A DNA stretch of 8,811 nucleotides from Tectiglobus sp051009975 (GCA_051009975.1 JBPCWA010000472.1:1-8811); one strand, 5' to 3'. Shown: positions 1 to 6,375, counted from the stretch's first letter. A program made the numbers and translations. Notes: generated by a model from the letters alone, not told the origin.

Positions 1-107
1 AAAGAGAAAGAAGGAAAAGCGGAAAAAGGAACAAGAAAGAGCGGAGCGGCGGCGGAAAGAAGAGAAAGAGGGGCGAAAAGCGGCAGAAGCAGGGGGAGCA
101 AGGCACC
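1..107. other. T-free purine-rich low-complexity tract
   Basis: The first 107 bases contain no T at all. Within positions 1-100 there are 11 C and 89 A or G. All three plus-strand frames are open here and read as Lys/Arg/Glu/Gly-rich peptide. Frame 1 stops at 118-120, and frame 2 runs to a stop at 176-178 inside the permease gene. None of these readings resembles the C-terminus of a solute-binding protein or ABC ATPase, which would be expected upstream of the permeases. The tract ends in a small inverted repeat, GCAAGG-CA-CCTTGC (98-111), after which base composition is normal. It could be a charged-helix coding tail, a simple-sequence expansion, or an assembly artefact at a contig edge. I cannot decide from this window. 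Confidence 0.8.
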
Positions 108-138
108 TTGCTTCGCTTGAATTGCGGCATAGGCCAGC

Positions 139-144
139 AAGAGG
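139..144 (+). promoter_or_regulatory. Ribosome binding site of first ABC permease
   Basis: AAGAGG lies 9 bases before the ATG at 154. This supports that start over the in-frame ATG at 175, which has no comparable purine-rich site. Confidence 0.5.
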
Positions 145-153
145 CCAAACCGA

Positions 154-1038
154 ATGCGTGTTTCCCAGGATACGATGAAGCATGTCTATGGCTGGCTGCT
201 GCTAACTCCGGCTGCCATTTTGCTGATCGCGTTCACCTACTATCCGACCGTCGCGACTTTAATCGATAGCTTCTACTCGAAGGGTTCGGTGATCCGGCCG
301 TCCCGCTTTGTTGGCCTAGATAACTATGCGCAAATGCTTGAGGATCCGATTTTTTGGAAGGTCCTCGCAAACAACGCCTGGTTCGCAATAGGCACAATTC
401 CAACCTCAATTGCGTTGGCGATTGTAATGGCATTACTGGTCAATCGAGCCATGCCCGGCCGCTCGCTGGTTCGCATGGCCTATTTCACCCCTACCATTCT
501 TCCGATGATCGCTGTCGCCAACATCTGGCTGTTCTTCTACACGCCTGATATTGGCTTGATTGACCAAATCGCTGCCAACTTTGGTTTCGCAGGTCACAAT
601 TGGCTTGGAGATCAAGCAACCGTTCTACCTGCAATCATTGTAATGACTGTGTGGAAAGAAGCAGGCTTCTTCATGATCTTCTATCTGGCAGCCCTGCAAC
701 ACATACCGCCAGAACTGCGCGAGGCTGCCCAACTGGAAGGTGCATCGCGTTGGTACTTCTTCCGACGTGTCATCTTCCCGTTGCTGATGCCGACAACATT
801 GTTCGTTCTGATCAATGCTATTCTCAATTCATTCAAACTCGTCGACCACCTCTTCGTCTTGACCAAGGGCGGACCGGACAACGCAAGCAACTTGCTGCTT
901 TATTACATCTTTGAAAGCGCGTTTTCGTACTTCGACCCCACCTACGCGGCAACACTGACTGTCGTGCTGCTTCTGCTCCTTGCTACAATGGCCTTAGCCC
1001 AGTTCTTCGTTTTGGATCGGCGGATACACTATCGATGA
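154..1038 (+). CDS. Sugar-type ABC transporter permease (MalF/UgpA-like)
   Basis: This is one inner-membrane half of a binding-protein-dependent ABC importer of the carbohydrate uptake CUT1 type (maltose, glycerol-3-phosphate and related substrates). The 294-residue protein is a typical length for short MalF/UgpA permeases. It has about six hydrophobic segments, near residues 12-32, 74-96, 106-128, 157-180, 212-232 and 263-288. The cytoplasmic EAA loop that docks to the ATPase is intact at residues 190-209 (EAAQLEGASRWYFFRRVIFP), with the conserved EAA, Gly and closing Pro. The late sequence LTKGGPDNAS (236-245) is also typical of the family. The stop overlaps the next permease start (ATGA), so the two are translationally coupled. 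Substrate cannot be read from the permease. The EEP hydrolase downstream favours a phosphodiester or glycerophospho-type substrate, but this is inference. The binding protein and ATPase genes are not in the window. Confidence 0.95.
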   Translation: MRVSQDTMKHVYGWLLLTPAAILLIAFTYYPTVATLIDSFYSKGSVIRPSRFVGLDNYAQMLEDPIFWKVLANNAWFAIGTIPTSIALAIVMALLVNRAMPGRSLVRMAYFTPTILPMIAVANIWLFFYTPDIGLIDQIAANFGFAGHNWLGDQATVLPAIIVMTVWKEAGFFMIFYLAALQHIPPELREAAQLEGASRWYFFRRVIFPLLMPTTLFVLINAILNSFKLVDHLFVLTKGGPDNASNLLLYYIFESAFSYFDPTYAATLTVVLLLLLATMALAQFFVLDRRIHYR

Positions 1039-1865
1039 CAAAGCCAACCGCCGCCACGATTGGATTTTCTGACGTTCTCGAGGTCGCAGCCGCCTGGCTC
1101 CTCGCCATCCTATGGATATCGCCATTGCTCTATGCGTTTTGGGCCGCATTTCACGCCAGCCAATACGCTACCAATTTTGAATTGTTCGCGCCGCTGTCGC
1201 TTGAAAACTTCAGGGAAGCGTTGTCGCAGGCACCATTCTTCCGCTATGGGCTGAATACTTTCATTCTGGTCACGACGCTGCTGGCGTCCCAGATGGTTGT
1301 TGCGACCTTGGCAGCCTACGCCTTTGCGAGATACCAGTTTTTTGGCAGCAATATCGCGTTTTCGCTTGTGCTAGTTCAGTTAATGGTCACGCCTGAAATT
1401 CTGATTGTGCAGAATTATGCGACGCTTGCGCAAATCAACATGGTCGACACTATTGCTGGTATTGGTCTGCCTTATGTCGCCAGCGCATTTGGCATATTTC
1501 TGTTGCGTCAGGCCTTTAAGTCGACGCCCAAAGAGTTGGAGGAAGCTGCACGATTAGAGGGCTGCGGGACACTTGGGGTTCTTTTAAGGGTCTACGTCCC
1601 CCTCGCCTGGCCGACCTATCTAGCTTTCGGCCTGGTGTCGATCAGCCACCACTGGAATAATTTTCTGTGGCCGCTTGTCATCACTAACTCGGTTGAAACG
1701 CGACCGTTGACCGTTGGCCTTGGCGTCTTCGGGGCACCTGAGTCTGGTGTCGATTGGTCGATTGTCTCGGCAGCGACGTTGTTGTCGGTTGCACCGCTGT
1801 TGATAGCGTTCCTTCTGTTTCAGCGCCAGTTCGTCCAATCCTTCATGTATGCCGGGATCAAGTAA
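1035..1865 (+). CDS. Sugar-type ABC transporter permease (MalG/UgpE-like)
   Basis: This is the second permease subunit, forming the membrane channel with the preceding gene product. The 276-residue protein has predicted membrane segments near 17-38, 74-97, 106-126, 138-158, 191-213 and 243-263. The EAA loop is at residues 170-189 (EAARLEGCGTLGVLLRVYVP), preceded by a STPKELEE stretch typical of MalG/UgpE proteins. Residues 207-214 (WNNFLWPL) match the conserved W-x-x-F-x-W-P motif of the family. The C-terminus, MYAGIK, resembles the usual F-x-x-G-x-K ending. The start overlaps the upstream stop by 4 bases and has no good ribosome binding site, so translation is probably coupled. The stop codon shares one base with the ATG of the EEP hydrolase gene. 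The family assignment is firm; the substrate is unknown. Confidence 0.95.
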   Translation: MTKPTAATIGFSDVLEVAAAWLLAILWISPLLYAFWAAFHASQYATNFELFAPLSLENFREALSQAPFFRYGLNTFILVTTLLASQMVVATLAAYAFARYQFFGSNIAFSLVLVQLMVTPEILIVQNYATLAQINMVDTIAGIGLPYVASAFGIFLLRQAFKSTPKELEEAARLEGCGTLGVLLRVYVPLAWPTYLAFGLVSISHHWNNFLWPLVITNSVETRPLTVGLGVFGAPESGVDWSIVSAATLLSVAPLLIAFLLFQRQFVQSFMYAGIK

Positions 1866-2743
1866 TGCTTATCCTTTCCTGGAACATTCAATACGGCAAA
1901 GGATGCGATGGCCATGTCTCGCTTGAACGCATCGCATCTGTTATTCGTGGCATGGGTGAACCTGACGTTATCTGTCTACAAGAGGTGTCGCGCTGGCTCC
2001 AGTTGCAGGACAATGTACCCGGCTCGGATCAGTTGGCGGAGATCCAACGACTATTTCCGGATTATGAAGCGATCTTTGGTGCGGCTGTTGAGGCGCGTCT
2101 TGCCAACACCAATCGGCGCTGGCAGTTCGGCAATCTGATGCTCACGCGCCTCCCAGTTTCCTCGGTGTTTCACCACCCTCTGCCACGGCCGGCAGACGCA
2201 GGCGCGCGCCATATGCCGCGGCAGGCCACAGAGTTAAGCGTAACACTCGCTGCTAGATCTGTAAGAATTGTCAACACGCATCTTGAGTTTGGGTCGTCAC
2301 TCCAACGCACAGCCCAATTGAAACGACTTTGCGAATTGAACGAAGAGGTGAATGCGAACAATCTAGCGCCGCCTTCGAGTGATCTGAATGGGCCCTATCA
2401 AAAACTGAATCGCGCTGAGCATTGTATCATCTGTGGCGACTTTAACTTTGGCGTCGATTTCGCCGAATATGCCATGATGTTAGACGCAAGCGGCGAAACA
2501 GGGACTTCGTTCAAAGATGCGTGGTCAATTGTGCATGGCCCTCGACAGCATCATCCGACGTGTGGTGTTTTCGACCAAATCCAATGGCCACAAGGCCCTC
2601 ATTGCCGAGACTTCTTCTTCGTCACAAATGGACTTTCTGCAGCCGTATACGATGTCATCGTGAACACAGACACTGACGCTTCAGACCATCAGCCGATCAT
2701 GATGTTTTTGAGCGATGAATTCTTCGCCGATAACGAAGCATAG
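1865..2743 (+). CDS. Endonuclease/exonuclease/phosphatase (EEP) fold hydrolase
   Basis: This is a metal-dependent phosphoesterase of the EEP superfamily (relatives include exonuclease III, DNase I, sphingomyelinase and inositol phosphatases). The 292-residue protein carries every core motif: SWNIQYG (Asn7) and CLQEV (Glu40, metal ligand); NTHLE (His139); GDFN (Asp192, Asn194); RDFFFV (Asp249); and SDHQP (Asp274, His275). No signal peptide is seen, so it is probably cytoplasmic. The ATG at 1865 is chosen because the SWNIQYG strand begins at once, as usual in this family, and because TAATG overlaps the permease stop. An upstream in-frame ATG at 1754 would add 37 residues read out of frame through the permease gene. 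The position in an ABC import operon suggests it cleaves an imported phosphodiester, the role of the unrelated UgpQ in classical ugp operons (inference). A nuclease role is possible but less suggested by context. It is the last gene of the operon. Confidence 0.9.
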   Translation: MLILSWNIQYGKGCDGHVSLERIASVIRGMGEPDVICLQEVSRWLQLQDNVPGSDQLAEIQRLFPDYEAIFGAAVEARLANTNRRWQFGNLMLTRLPVSSVFHHPLPRPADAGARHMPRQATELSVTLAARSVRIVNTHLEFGSSLQRTAQLKRLCELNEEVNANNLAPPSSDLNGPYQKLNRAEHCIICGDFNFGVDFAEYAMMLDASGETGTSFKDAWSIVHGPRQHHPTCGVFDQIQWPQGPHCRDFFFVTNGLSAAVYDVIVNTDTDASDHQPIMMFLSDEFFADNEA

Positions 2744-2845
2744 TGTTGAGCCGGAGCATTCTCAAAGTGCATTGTCTCCGAACGGCTGCCTAAAAGGGGA
2801 ACACGCCAGTATTCTTTCGCTCGCCGTCGACAGGCGTTGCCTGAA

Positions 2846-2925
2846 CTGGATTGGCCTGTACTGGATTAGCCTGTACTGGATTGGCTTGACCTGGACTGGC
2901 TGGTACTGGACCGGCTGGTACTGGC
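2846..2925. repeat. 15-bp tandem repeat (minisatellite), 5 copies
   Basis: Five consecutive 15-base units start at 2846, 2861, 2876, 2891 and 2906, followed by a partial unit CTGGC at 2921-2925. Examples are CTGGATTGGCCTGTA (unit 1), CTGGATTAGCCTGTA (unit 2) and CTGGACCGGCTGGTA (unit 5). Each unit starts CTGGA and itself looks like three related pentamers (CTGGA-YTGGC-YTGKA). Units 1-3 and units 4-5 form two subtypes, showing divergence after expansion. It lies between the EEP gene and the HPF-like gene. Because 15 is a multiple of 3, the repeat keeps one frame open as Trp-rich pentapeptides, but no credible gene carries it. Confidence 0.92.
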
Positions 2926-2976
2926 CCTCAATGTCGCCCAATTCGAATGCTATTGCGACGGTGGAACATGGCTTGC

Positions 2977-2982
2977 AGGAGG
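2977..2982 (+). promoter_or_regulatory. Strong ribosome binding site deciding the HPF-like start
   Basis: AGGAGG lies 6 bases before the ATG at 2989. The upstream in-frame ATG at 2947 has no such site, so 2989 is taken as the start. Confidence 0.8.
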
Positions 2983-2988
2983 ATCGAT

Positions 2989-3303
2989 ATGCAGTTTCAG
3001 CTCAATACGGACAAAAACATTCACGGCGATGATCGCCTAGCGGAGGTAGCCGAGGCCACCGTTGTTTTGGCACTCGGGCATCTGACAGGGCGCTTGTCCC
3101 GGATCGAGGTGCATCTGGCAGATGTCAACGCCGCCAAGGGAGGAGCCGACGATATTCGCTGCACCATCGAGGCGCGCCCCGAGGGAATGCGGCCGCAAAC
3201 CGTGACCCACACGGACGCGAATGTCGAGGCGGCCCTGCGCGGCGGAGCGAAGAAAATTCGCGCGCGTCTGGACAGCGAATTTGGCAAGCTGGGGCGGCAG
3301 TGA
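2989..3303 (+). CDS. HPF/RaiA (S30EA) family ribosome-associated protein, short form
   Basis: This is a probable ribosome hibernation or protection factor of the HPF/RaiA (sigma-54 modulation, S30EA) family. Known members bind the 30S subunit around the mRNA/tRNA channel during stationary phase or stress. The 104-residue protein has the family's beta-alpha-beta-beta-beta-alpha layout. It has an N-terminal strand with MQFQLNTDKNI (1-11), a first helix at about 15-34, a central signature RIEVHLADVNAAKGG (38-52), a strand DIRCTIEARPEG (55-66), a VTHTDANVEAAL turn into the last helix (72-83), and a Lys/Arg-rich helix to the end. It lacks the C-terminal dimerisation domain of long HPF, so it cannot make 100S dimers in the long-form way. 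The start is set by a strong AGGAGG. It stands alone, more than 240 bases after the EEP gene. The best alternative is a diverged HPF-like stress protein not acting on ribosomes. Confidence 0.86.
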   Translation: MQFQLNTDKNIHGDDRLAEVAEATVVLALGHLTGRLSRIEVHLADVNAAKGGADDIRCTIEARPEGMRPQTVTHTDANVEAALRGGAKKIRARLDSEFGKLGRQ

Positions 3304-3720
3304 GTCCAGGATCGATTGCGCTGAGGTTGAGCGGGTACGTTGTGAACCTTTGATTGTCATCGCACCCATCGGGCTTGCGGCACCGCCTGGGCGCGGCATC
3401 GAAGAACGCCAACACTATCCGATTTTGCCATTTGAGCCGACCAGCCACTTCGGCATCAATGGTTCTTGAGCGAGGGTACATCGACCCTCGGCTAGAGTTG
3501 CATATGGACCGCGAAAACTCGGGAAAGTAAGCTTCGCCTAGATGGCGAAACCGGGTCGAGACTGTGGCGCACAAGCCCCAGATCCAGCAGGTTAATTTCG
3601 ACAATGGAGCCCGTGCGAATGATCCGCTTGGTAGGGAAACCGCTGAAGGAAAAAACCATATCCCGGGTCATCCTGGTCCTTCATGTGAACCGTGGCCGGC
3701 GCGTGCACTGGCCCCTTCCC
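3304..3720. other. Gene-poor spacer after the HPF-like gene
   Basis: No credible gene was found in this 417-base stretch on either strand. Open frames across it (for example the minus frame 3125-3604) give Cys/Arg/Pro-rich peptides that overlap the HPF-like gene antisense and show no domain. A small hairpin is present at 3471-3490. Confidence 0.55.
3471..3490. other. Small hairpin in spacer
   Basis: Perfect 7-bp stem CGAGGGT/ACCCTCG (3471-3477 with 3484-3490) around a 6-base loop, 168 bases after the HPF-like stop. There is no T-run on either side, so termination activity is unproven. Confidence 0.35.
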
Positions 3721-3757
3721 AGAAAAAGAGGCGGCCCCAACGAAACGAGGGACCGCC
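3721..3757 (-). terminator. Rho-independent terminator, minus strand
   Basis: Read on the minus strand, GGCGGTCCC (3757-3749) pairs over its full 9 bases with GGGGCCGCC (3738-3730) across a 10-base loop, and the stem is followed by TCTTTTTCT (3729-3721). One position is a U-G pair on the minus-strand transcript but an A-C mismatch on the plus strand. Together with the T-run this orients the terminator to minus-strand transcription. It would serve the remnant gene ending at 3881 and read-through from the DJ-1/PfpI gene. Confidence 0.72.
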
Positions 3758-3880
3758 ACTGAGTTTAGATAGACAGCAAAACATCACGACGCGAACCCTA
3801 CGGGACGCATGGAGGACGGGGTCCCTGAGCCCAAACCACGCTTTGCAAATTCAGTCAGATGACAACATCAGCAGTGGACG

Positions 3881-4066
3881 CTACATGCCCATTACGTAGA
3901 GTGCCCCGGCTTGGATCATCTCGACCGGCGCTTGGAATACATCGATGTGACTGAGCTTGAATTTTAATTCTAGACCTTCCTGGTGCGTTCGCTGGCGCTC
4001 GAACGGCTCGTCTTTCGCGGCTTTCTTTTCAAGTGCCCTAAAGGGACAGCAAACCAGTTCGAGAAA
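3881..4066 (-). pseudogene. 3' remnant of an unidentified minus-strand gene
   Basis: A minus-strand frame open from 4066 to the TAG at 3881-3883 has coding-like composition. Its last ~52 residues contain stretches such as DEPFERQRTH, LELKFKLSHIDVFQAPVEMI and AGALYVMGM. It has no start codon at its 5' end, and an in-frame stop lies just upstream at 4067-4069, so it looks like the 3' end of a truncated gene. It sits 44 bases beyond the DJ-1/PfpI stop on the same strand. An oriented terminator lies about 125 bases further on, as expected for a true gene end. I do not recognise the family and assign no function. It could instead be chance open sequence. Confidence 0.42.
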
Positions 4067-4110
4067 TCACCAATAGTCGAACCGGTGCAAGCGCAACCAG
4101 CGAACACTTC

Positions 4111-4713
4111 TCAGGTGTATCCCAGCGCTGATTTATTGGCCTCAAGTGCTCTGGTGTATTCCATCACACGAGCCACTTCACTTGCAACGTCTTGACCATG
4201 GCTGCGCGCCAAACAATAAAACATGGCATCGATGCCGAGTGTCACGCCGCCGCTTGTGACAATGCCTTGATCATCGACGACCGCAGAAGCTTCGGTCCGC
4301 ATCCGTGACGCCAATATGTCGAGTGGCGACGTTTCGCCCAAAAAAACCTCTTGTTTGGTCGTCGCACGTTTGCCTGCCAATACCCCGGCTGCTTCAAGAA
4401 TCATTGCGCCCGTGCATATTGCAGATTTGCGCGCCCGTGTCGATCGCACGAACTCCAGCATTCTTTCATCCTTGACAACATCAATCCAGCCGGGACCGCC
4501 TGTGATAATCAGGTCGGAAAGTGAAGCTGGCGGTTCATCGATGCCATAGTCGGCAATAATGCGCATGCCGCTGGCACATGCCACTTCACCGGGCGTGCGT
4601 GCGATGCCGCCGAATTCCAGGTCAGGAGCAATGCGACGCGCCAATGAAAGCACACCAAATGTCGCTCCAACATCGATGGGTTCGACACCGTCATAGAGCA
4701 AAATTCCGTACAT
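4111..4713 (-). CDS. DJ-1/PfpI family protein (isonitrile hydratase/GATase1-like)
   Basis: This is a 200-residue single-domain member of the DJ-1/PfpI (class I glutamine amidotransferase-like) superfamily. It begins with YDGVEPIDVGATFGVLSLA (7-25), which holds the family's acidic residue region (Glu11, Asp14). GGPGW is at 72-76. The nucleophile elbow AICTGAMIL (98-106) presents Cys100 followed by Thr101, as in isonitrile hydratase and the N-terminal domain of GlxA-type regulators. The C-terminal part, TSGGVTLGIDAMFYCLAR (153-170), is also characteristic. There is no AraC-type DNA-binding domain, so it is a stand-alone enzyme-like form. The usual A-T-T-H-W after the elbow helix reads ATTKQ (117-121), so the His normally seen there is missing. 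The start has a good GAGGAAA site. The gene is divergent from the MFS permease. Hydratase, chaperone-like or glyoxalase-like activity cannot be told apart from sequence alone. Confidence 0.92.
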   Translation of the reverse strand: MYGILLYDGVEPIDVGATFGVLSLARRIAPDLEFGGIARTPGEVACASGMRIIADYGIDEPPASLSDLIITGGPGWIDVVKDERMLEFVRSTRARKSAICTGAMILEAAGVLAGKRATTKQEVFLGETSPLDILASRMRTEASAVVDDQGIVTSGGVTLGIDAMFYCLARSHGQDVASEVARVMEYTRALEANKSALGYT

Positions 4714-4716
4714 AAA

Positions 4717-4724
4717 CTTTCCTC
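4717..4724 (-). promoter_or_regulatory. Ribosome binding site of the DJ-1/PfpI gene
   Basis: On the minus strand GAGGAAAG precedes the ATG (4713-4711), with the AGGA core about 6 bases upstream. It supports the chosen start over the longer in-frame reading that enters from 5074. Confidence 0.75.
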
Positions 4725-4866
4725 ATCAAAATCGCATTAAGCACACTAGATCCCATGCTGGTGCCAACGCAAACCAAGACAGTTGGAGAGAGGCAATAGG
4801 TGCTCGAGGAACGACCGGCGCTCCGCGACGGCAGGCCATGTCCGAGATAGCAAACACTTTGTCGAG

Positions 4867-5037
4867 TTACGGCTTCGCGGATTGCCGCGGCATGGCAGGG
4901 CCTGATTGGATAATCCGATAGCCGAGCATCGGCATTAAGGCCGGATCGCATTTCTTCATCGTGTCCCTTGTCCCTTCCAGAACAAGCTGCCCGAACTCGC
5001 CAATGCCGGCGCCAGATCCCTGTGTCGTGATCCACGA
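4867..5037 (-). pseudogene. Possible C-terminal remnant of a LysR-type regulator
   Basis: On the minus strand a frame ending in TAA at 4867-4869 reads coding-like peptide: SGAGIGEFGQLVLEG, then DTMKKCDPALMPMLGYRI, then a short tail. The order G-x-G-I-G followed by DPALMPML resembles the last part of LysR effector-binding domains (a G-I-G turn followed by a 'DP-x-L-V-x-V-L' strand), although the spacing is not typical. There is no start codon, and an in-frame stop lies upstream near 5065, so any such gene is broken. A regulator in the DJ-1/MFS divergent region would make sense. The assignment is weak. A different, longer minus frame (4691-5074) across the same bases has Cys/Arg/Ser-rich composition and looks like a shadow. 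Confidence 0.27.
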
Positions 5038-5095
5038 TGAGCACGGTTGTGACCGAACGTATCAGTTCATGCAAAGACCAGACAACGAACAGCTA

Positions 5096-5127
5096 GCTAC
5101 AAAGACCTGCTTGCTACAAAGACCTGC
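5096..5127. repeat. 15-bp direct repeat upstream of the MFS gene
   Basis: GCTACAAAGACCTGC occurs twice, at 5096-5110 and 5113-5127, separated by TT (17-base period). A partial third match, GCAAAGACC, lies at 5071-5079. The pair ends about 80 bases before the MFS start in the divergent region, so it could be a regulator binding array or simply a recent small duplication. Confidence 0.88.
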
Positions 5128-5208
5128 CAAACCAACCCCGCACCATCATTCCTTGGATCATTGCTATTCATTATGGACAGGCGCGTGGTTCACGGTGAAG
5201 TTGTTGCA

Positions 5209-6375
5209 ATGTCGAAGACAACTGTCTCCCACTCTAACACCAACAGTTGGCATGCGATCATCGGTTCGTCATCGATTATGTCGTTGGCGCTGTTGGGCGA
5301 CGCGCTGCTCTACGCCGTATTACCGGCTTTTGCCGAACAATTTGGGCTGACACTGCCGTGGGTCGGCGTCATGCTGTCGGCAAACCGATTTGTGCGCGTG
5401 TTCGCTTATGGTGCCATCGCACGTTTAACACAGGCAGTTGGTGTTCGTCGCATATGCATTGCCGCCGCGGTCACAGCGACATTTTCCACCGCACTTTACG
5501 GTTTCGCCCAAGGCCCATGGGTTATGCTAGCGGCACGCGTCTTGTGGGGCCTGACTTATGCGAGCCTTATTTTGGCAACGCTTGCATACGCGGTTGAGTA
5601 TCGCGAGGGTGCCGGGACGCGCGTTGGCGTTAGCAAAGCTATTCAACGAGCAGGACCGATCCTCGCACTTCTCGGCGGGGCATGGCTGGTGGGACAAGTT
5701 GGACCCAACATAACGTTTGTTGTCCTTGCAGTACCAACCGCACTTGCAATCCTGATCGGGATGTCGCTGCCAGAATGCACCATTTCGAACTCCAAGACAA
5801 AACCATCCGGATGGCTCGAAAGACCCAGACCAGTCGATATTGTCTTTTTTCTTCAAGGATACGGTGTAGATGGAGTGTTCGCAGTTACGATCACGTTGAT
5901 ACTGGCGCGCGAGGCATCGTTATCAGAGGCGGTATTGGGTGGAAGTGCTCTCCTGGCCGTGCGCCACCTTGGAGAGGCCATTGCAGCTCCGTTGTTTGGA
6001 TGGATCGCGGACCGGATGGGTGCCCGCAATATATTCATTGCTTCGACGATTTTTACGATGGTTGGATTTGCCCTTGTCGCTGTTGGCTTCACGGTCTTGG
6101 GGGCCTTTGCGATGCTGTTATTTCGAGGGGCGTTAGCGTCCTTGGGCCCCGCAGTGATTGTGCAATCACTCTCTGAGGAAGATGATGCCATCGGACCGCT
6201 TGCACGGATGCAGGCTTGGCGTGACCTAGGTGCGGCTTGCGGCCCACTCGCTACAGGGTTTCTGCTGTCCATTTCATCCGCGGAACTTCAGCATGGTGCC
6301 GTTGCAGTCGCCTTGGCTGGTAGCTTGGTCTATTGGATCGTGGCTTCATCAAAGAGGCGCCATGGAGGGCAATAA
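5209..6375 (+). CDS. Major facilitator superfamily (MFS) transporter
   Basis: This is a probable 12-segment secondary transporter of 388 residues in the inner membrane. The first helix follows at about 20-42 and contains SLALLGDALLYAVLP, typical of drug/metabolite MFS porters. Residues 109-117 (ARVLWGLTY) correspond to motif B of segment 4. The cytoplasmic loop between segments 8 and 9 carries a good motif A, GWIADRMGARN (264-274), while the equivalent first-half loop (about 68-81) is degenerate. A long central loop with Lys, Ser and Pro (190-210) separates the halves. The ATG at 5209 is preferred because GGTGAAG lies 8 bases before it; earlier in-frame starts (5161 TTG, 5173 ATG) have no site and would add a charged leader. 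It is divergent from the DJ-1/PfpI gene, so the two may share control. Substrate and direction are unknown; an efflux or organic-acid porter is possible. Confidence 0.92.
   Translation: MSKTTVSHSNTNSWHAIIGSSSIMSLALLGDALLYAVLPAFAEQFGLTLPWVGVMLSANRFVRVFAYGAIARLTQAVGVRRICIAAAVTATFSTALYGFAQGPWVMLAARVLWGLTYASLILATLAYAVEYREGAGTRVGVSKAIQRAGPILALLGGAWLVGQVGPNITFVVLAVPTALAILIGMSLPECTISNSKTKPSGWLERPRPVDIVFFLQGYGVDGVFAVTITLILAREASLSEAVLGGSALLAVRHLGEAIAAPLFGWIADRMGARNIFIASTIFTMVGFALVAVGFTVLGAFAMLLFRGALASLGPAVIVQSLSEEDDAIGPLARMQAWRDLGAACGPLATGFLLSISSAELQHGAVAVALAGSLVYWIVASSKRRHGGQ

Noticed and set aside
1754..1864. Longer N-terminus for the EEP hydrolase from an ATG inside the permease gene
   Set aside because: The 37 extra residues are an out-of-frame reading of the permease gene. 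EEP proteins begin close to the SWN strand, and the TAATG overlap at 1863-1867 is typical operon coupling.
2846..2925. CRISPR-like array
   Set aside because: The units are contiguous 15-mers without spacers, and no cas-like genes are present; it is a minisatellite.
3125..3604. 159-residue minus-strand frame antisense to the HPF-like gene
   Set aside because: Cys/Arg/Pro-rich composition, no motif, and a large overlap antisense to the better supported HPF-like gene.
3564..3899. 111-residue plus-strand frame in the spacer
   Set aside because: Low-complexity polar composition, no ribosome site or domain, and it runs through the minus-strand terminator and the end of the remnant gene.
4691..5074. 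127-residue minus-strand frame upstream of the DJ-1/PfpI gene
   Set aside because: Cys/Arg/Ser-rich reading that overlaps the DJ-1/PfpI start. Another frame across the same bases reads more like real protein.
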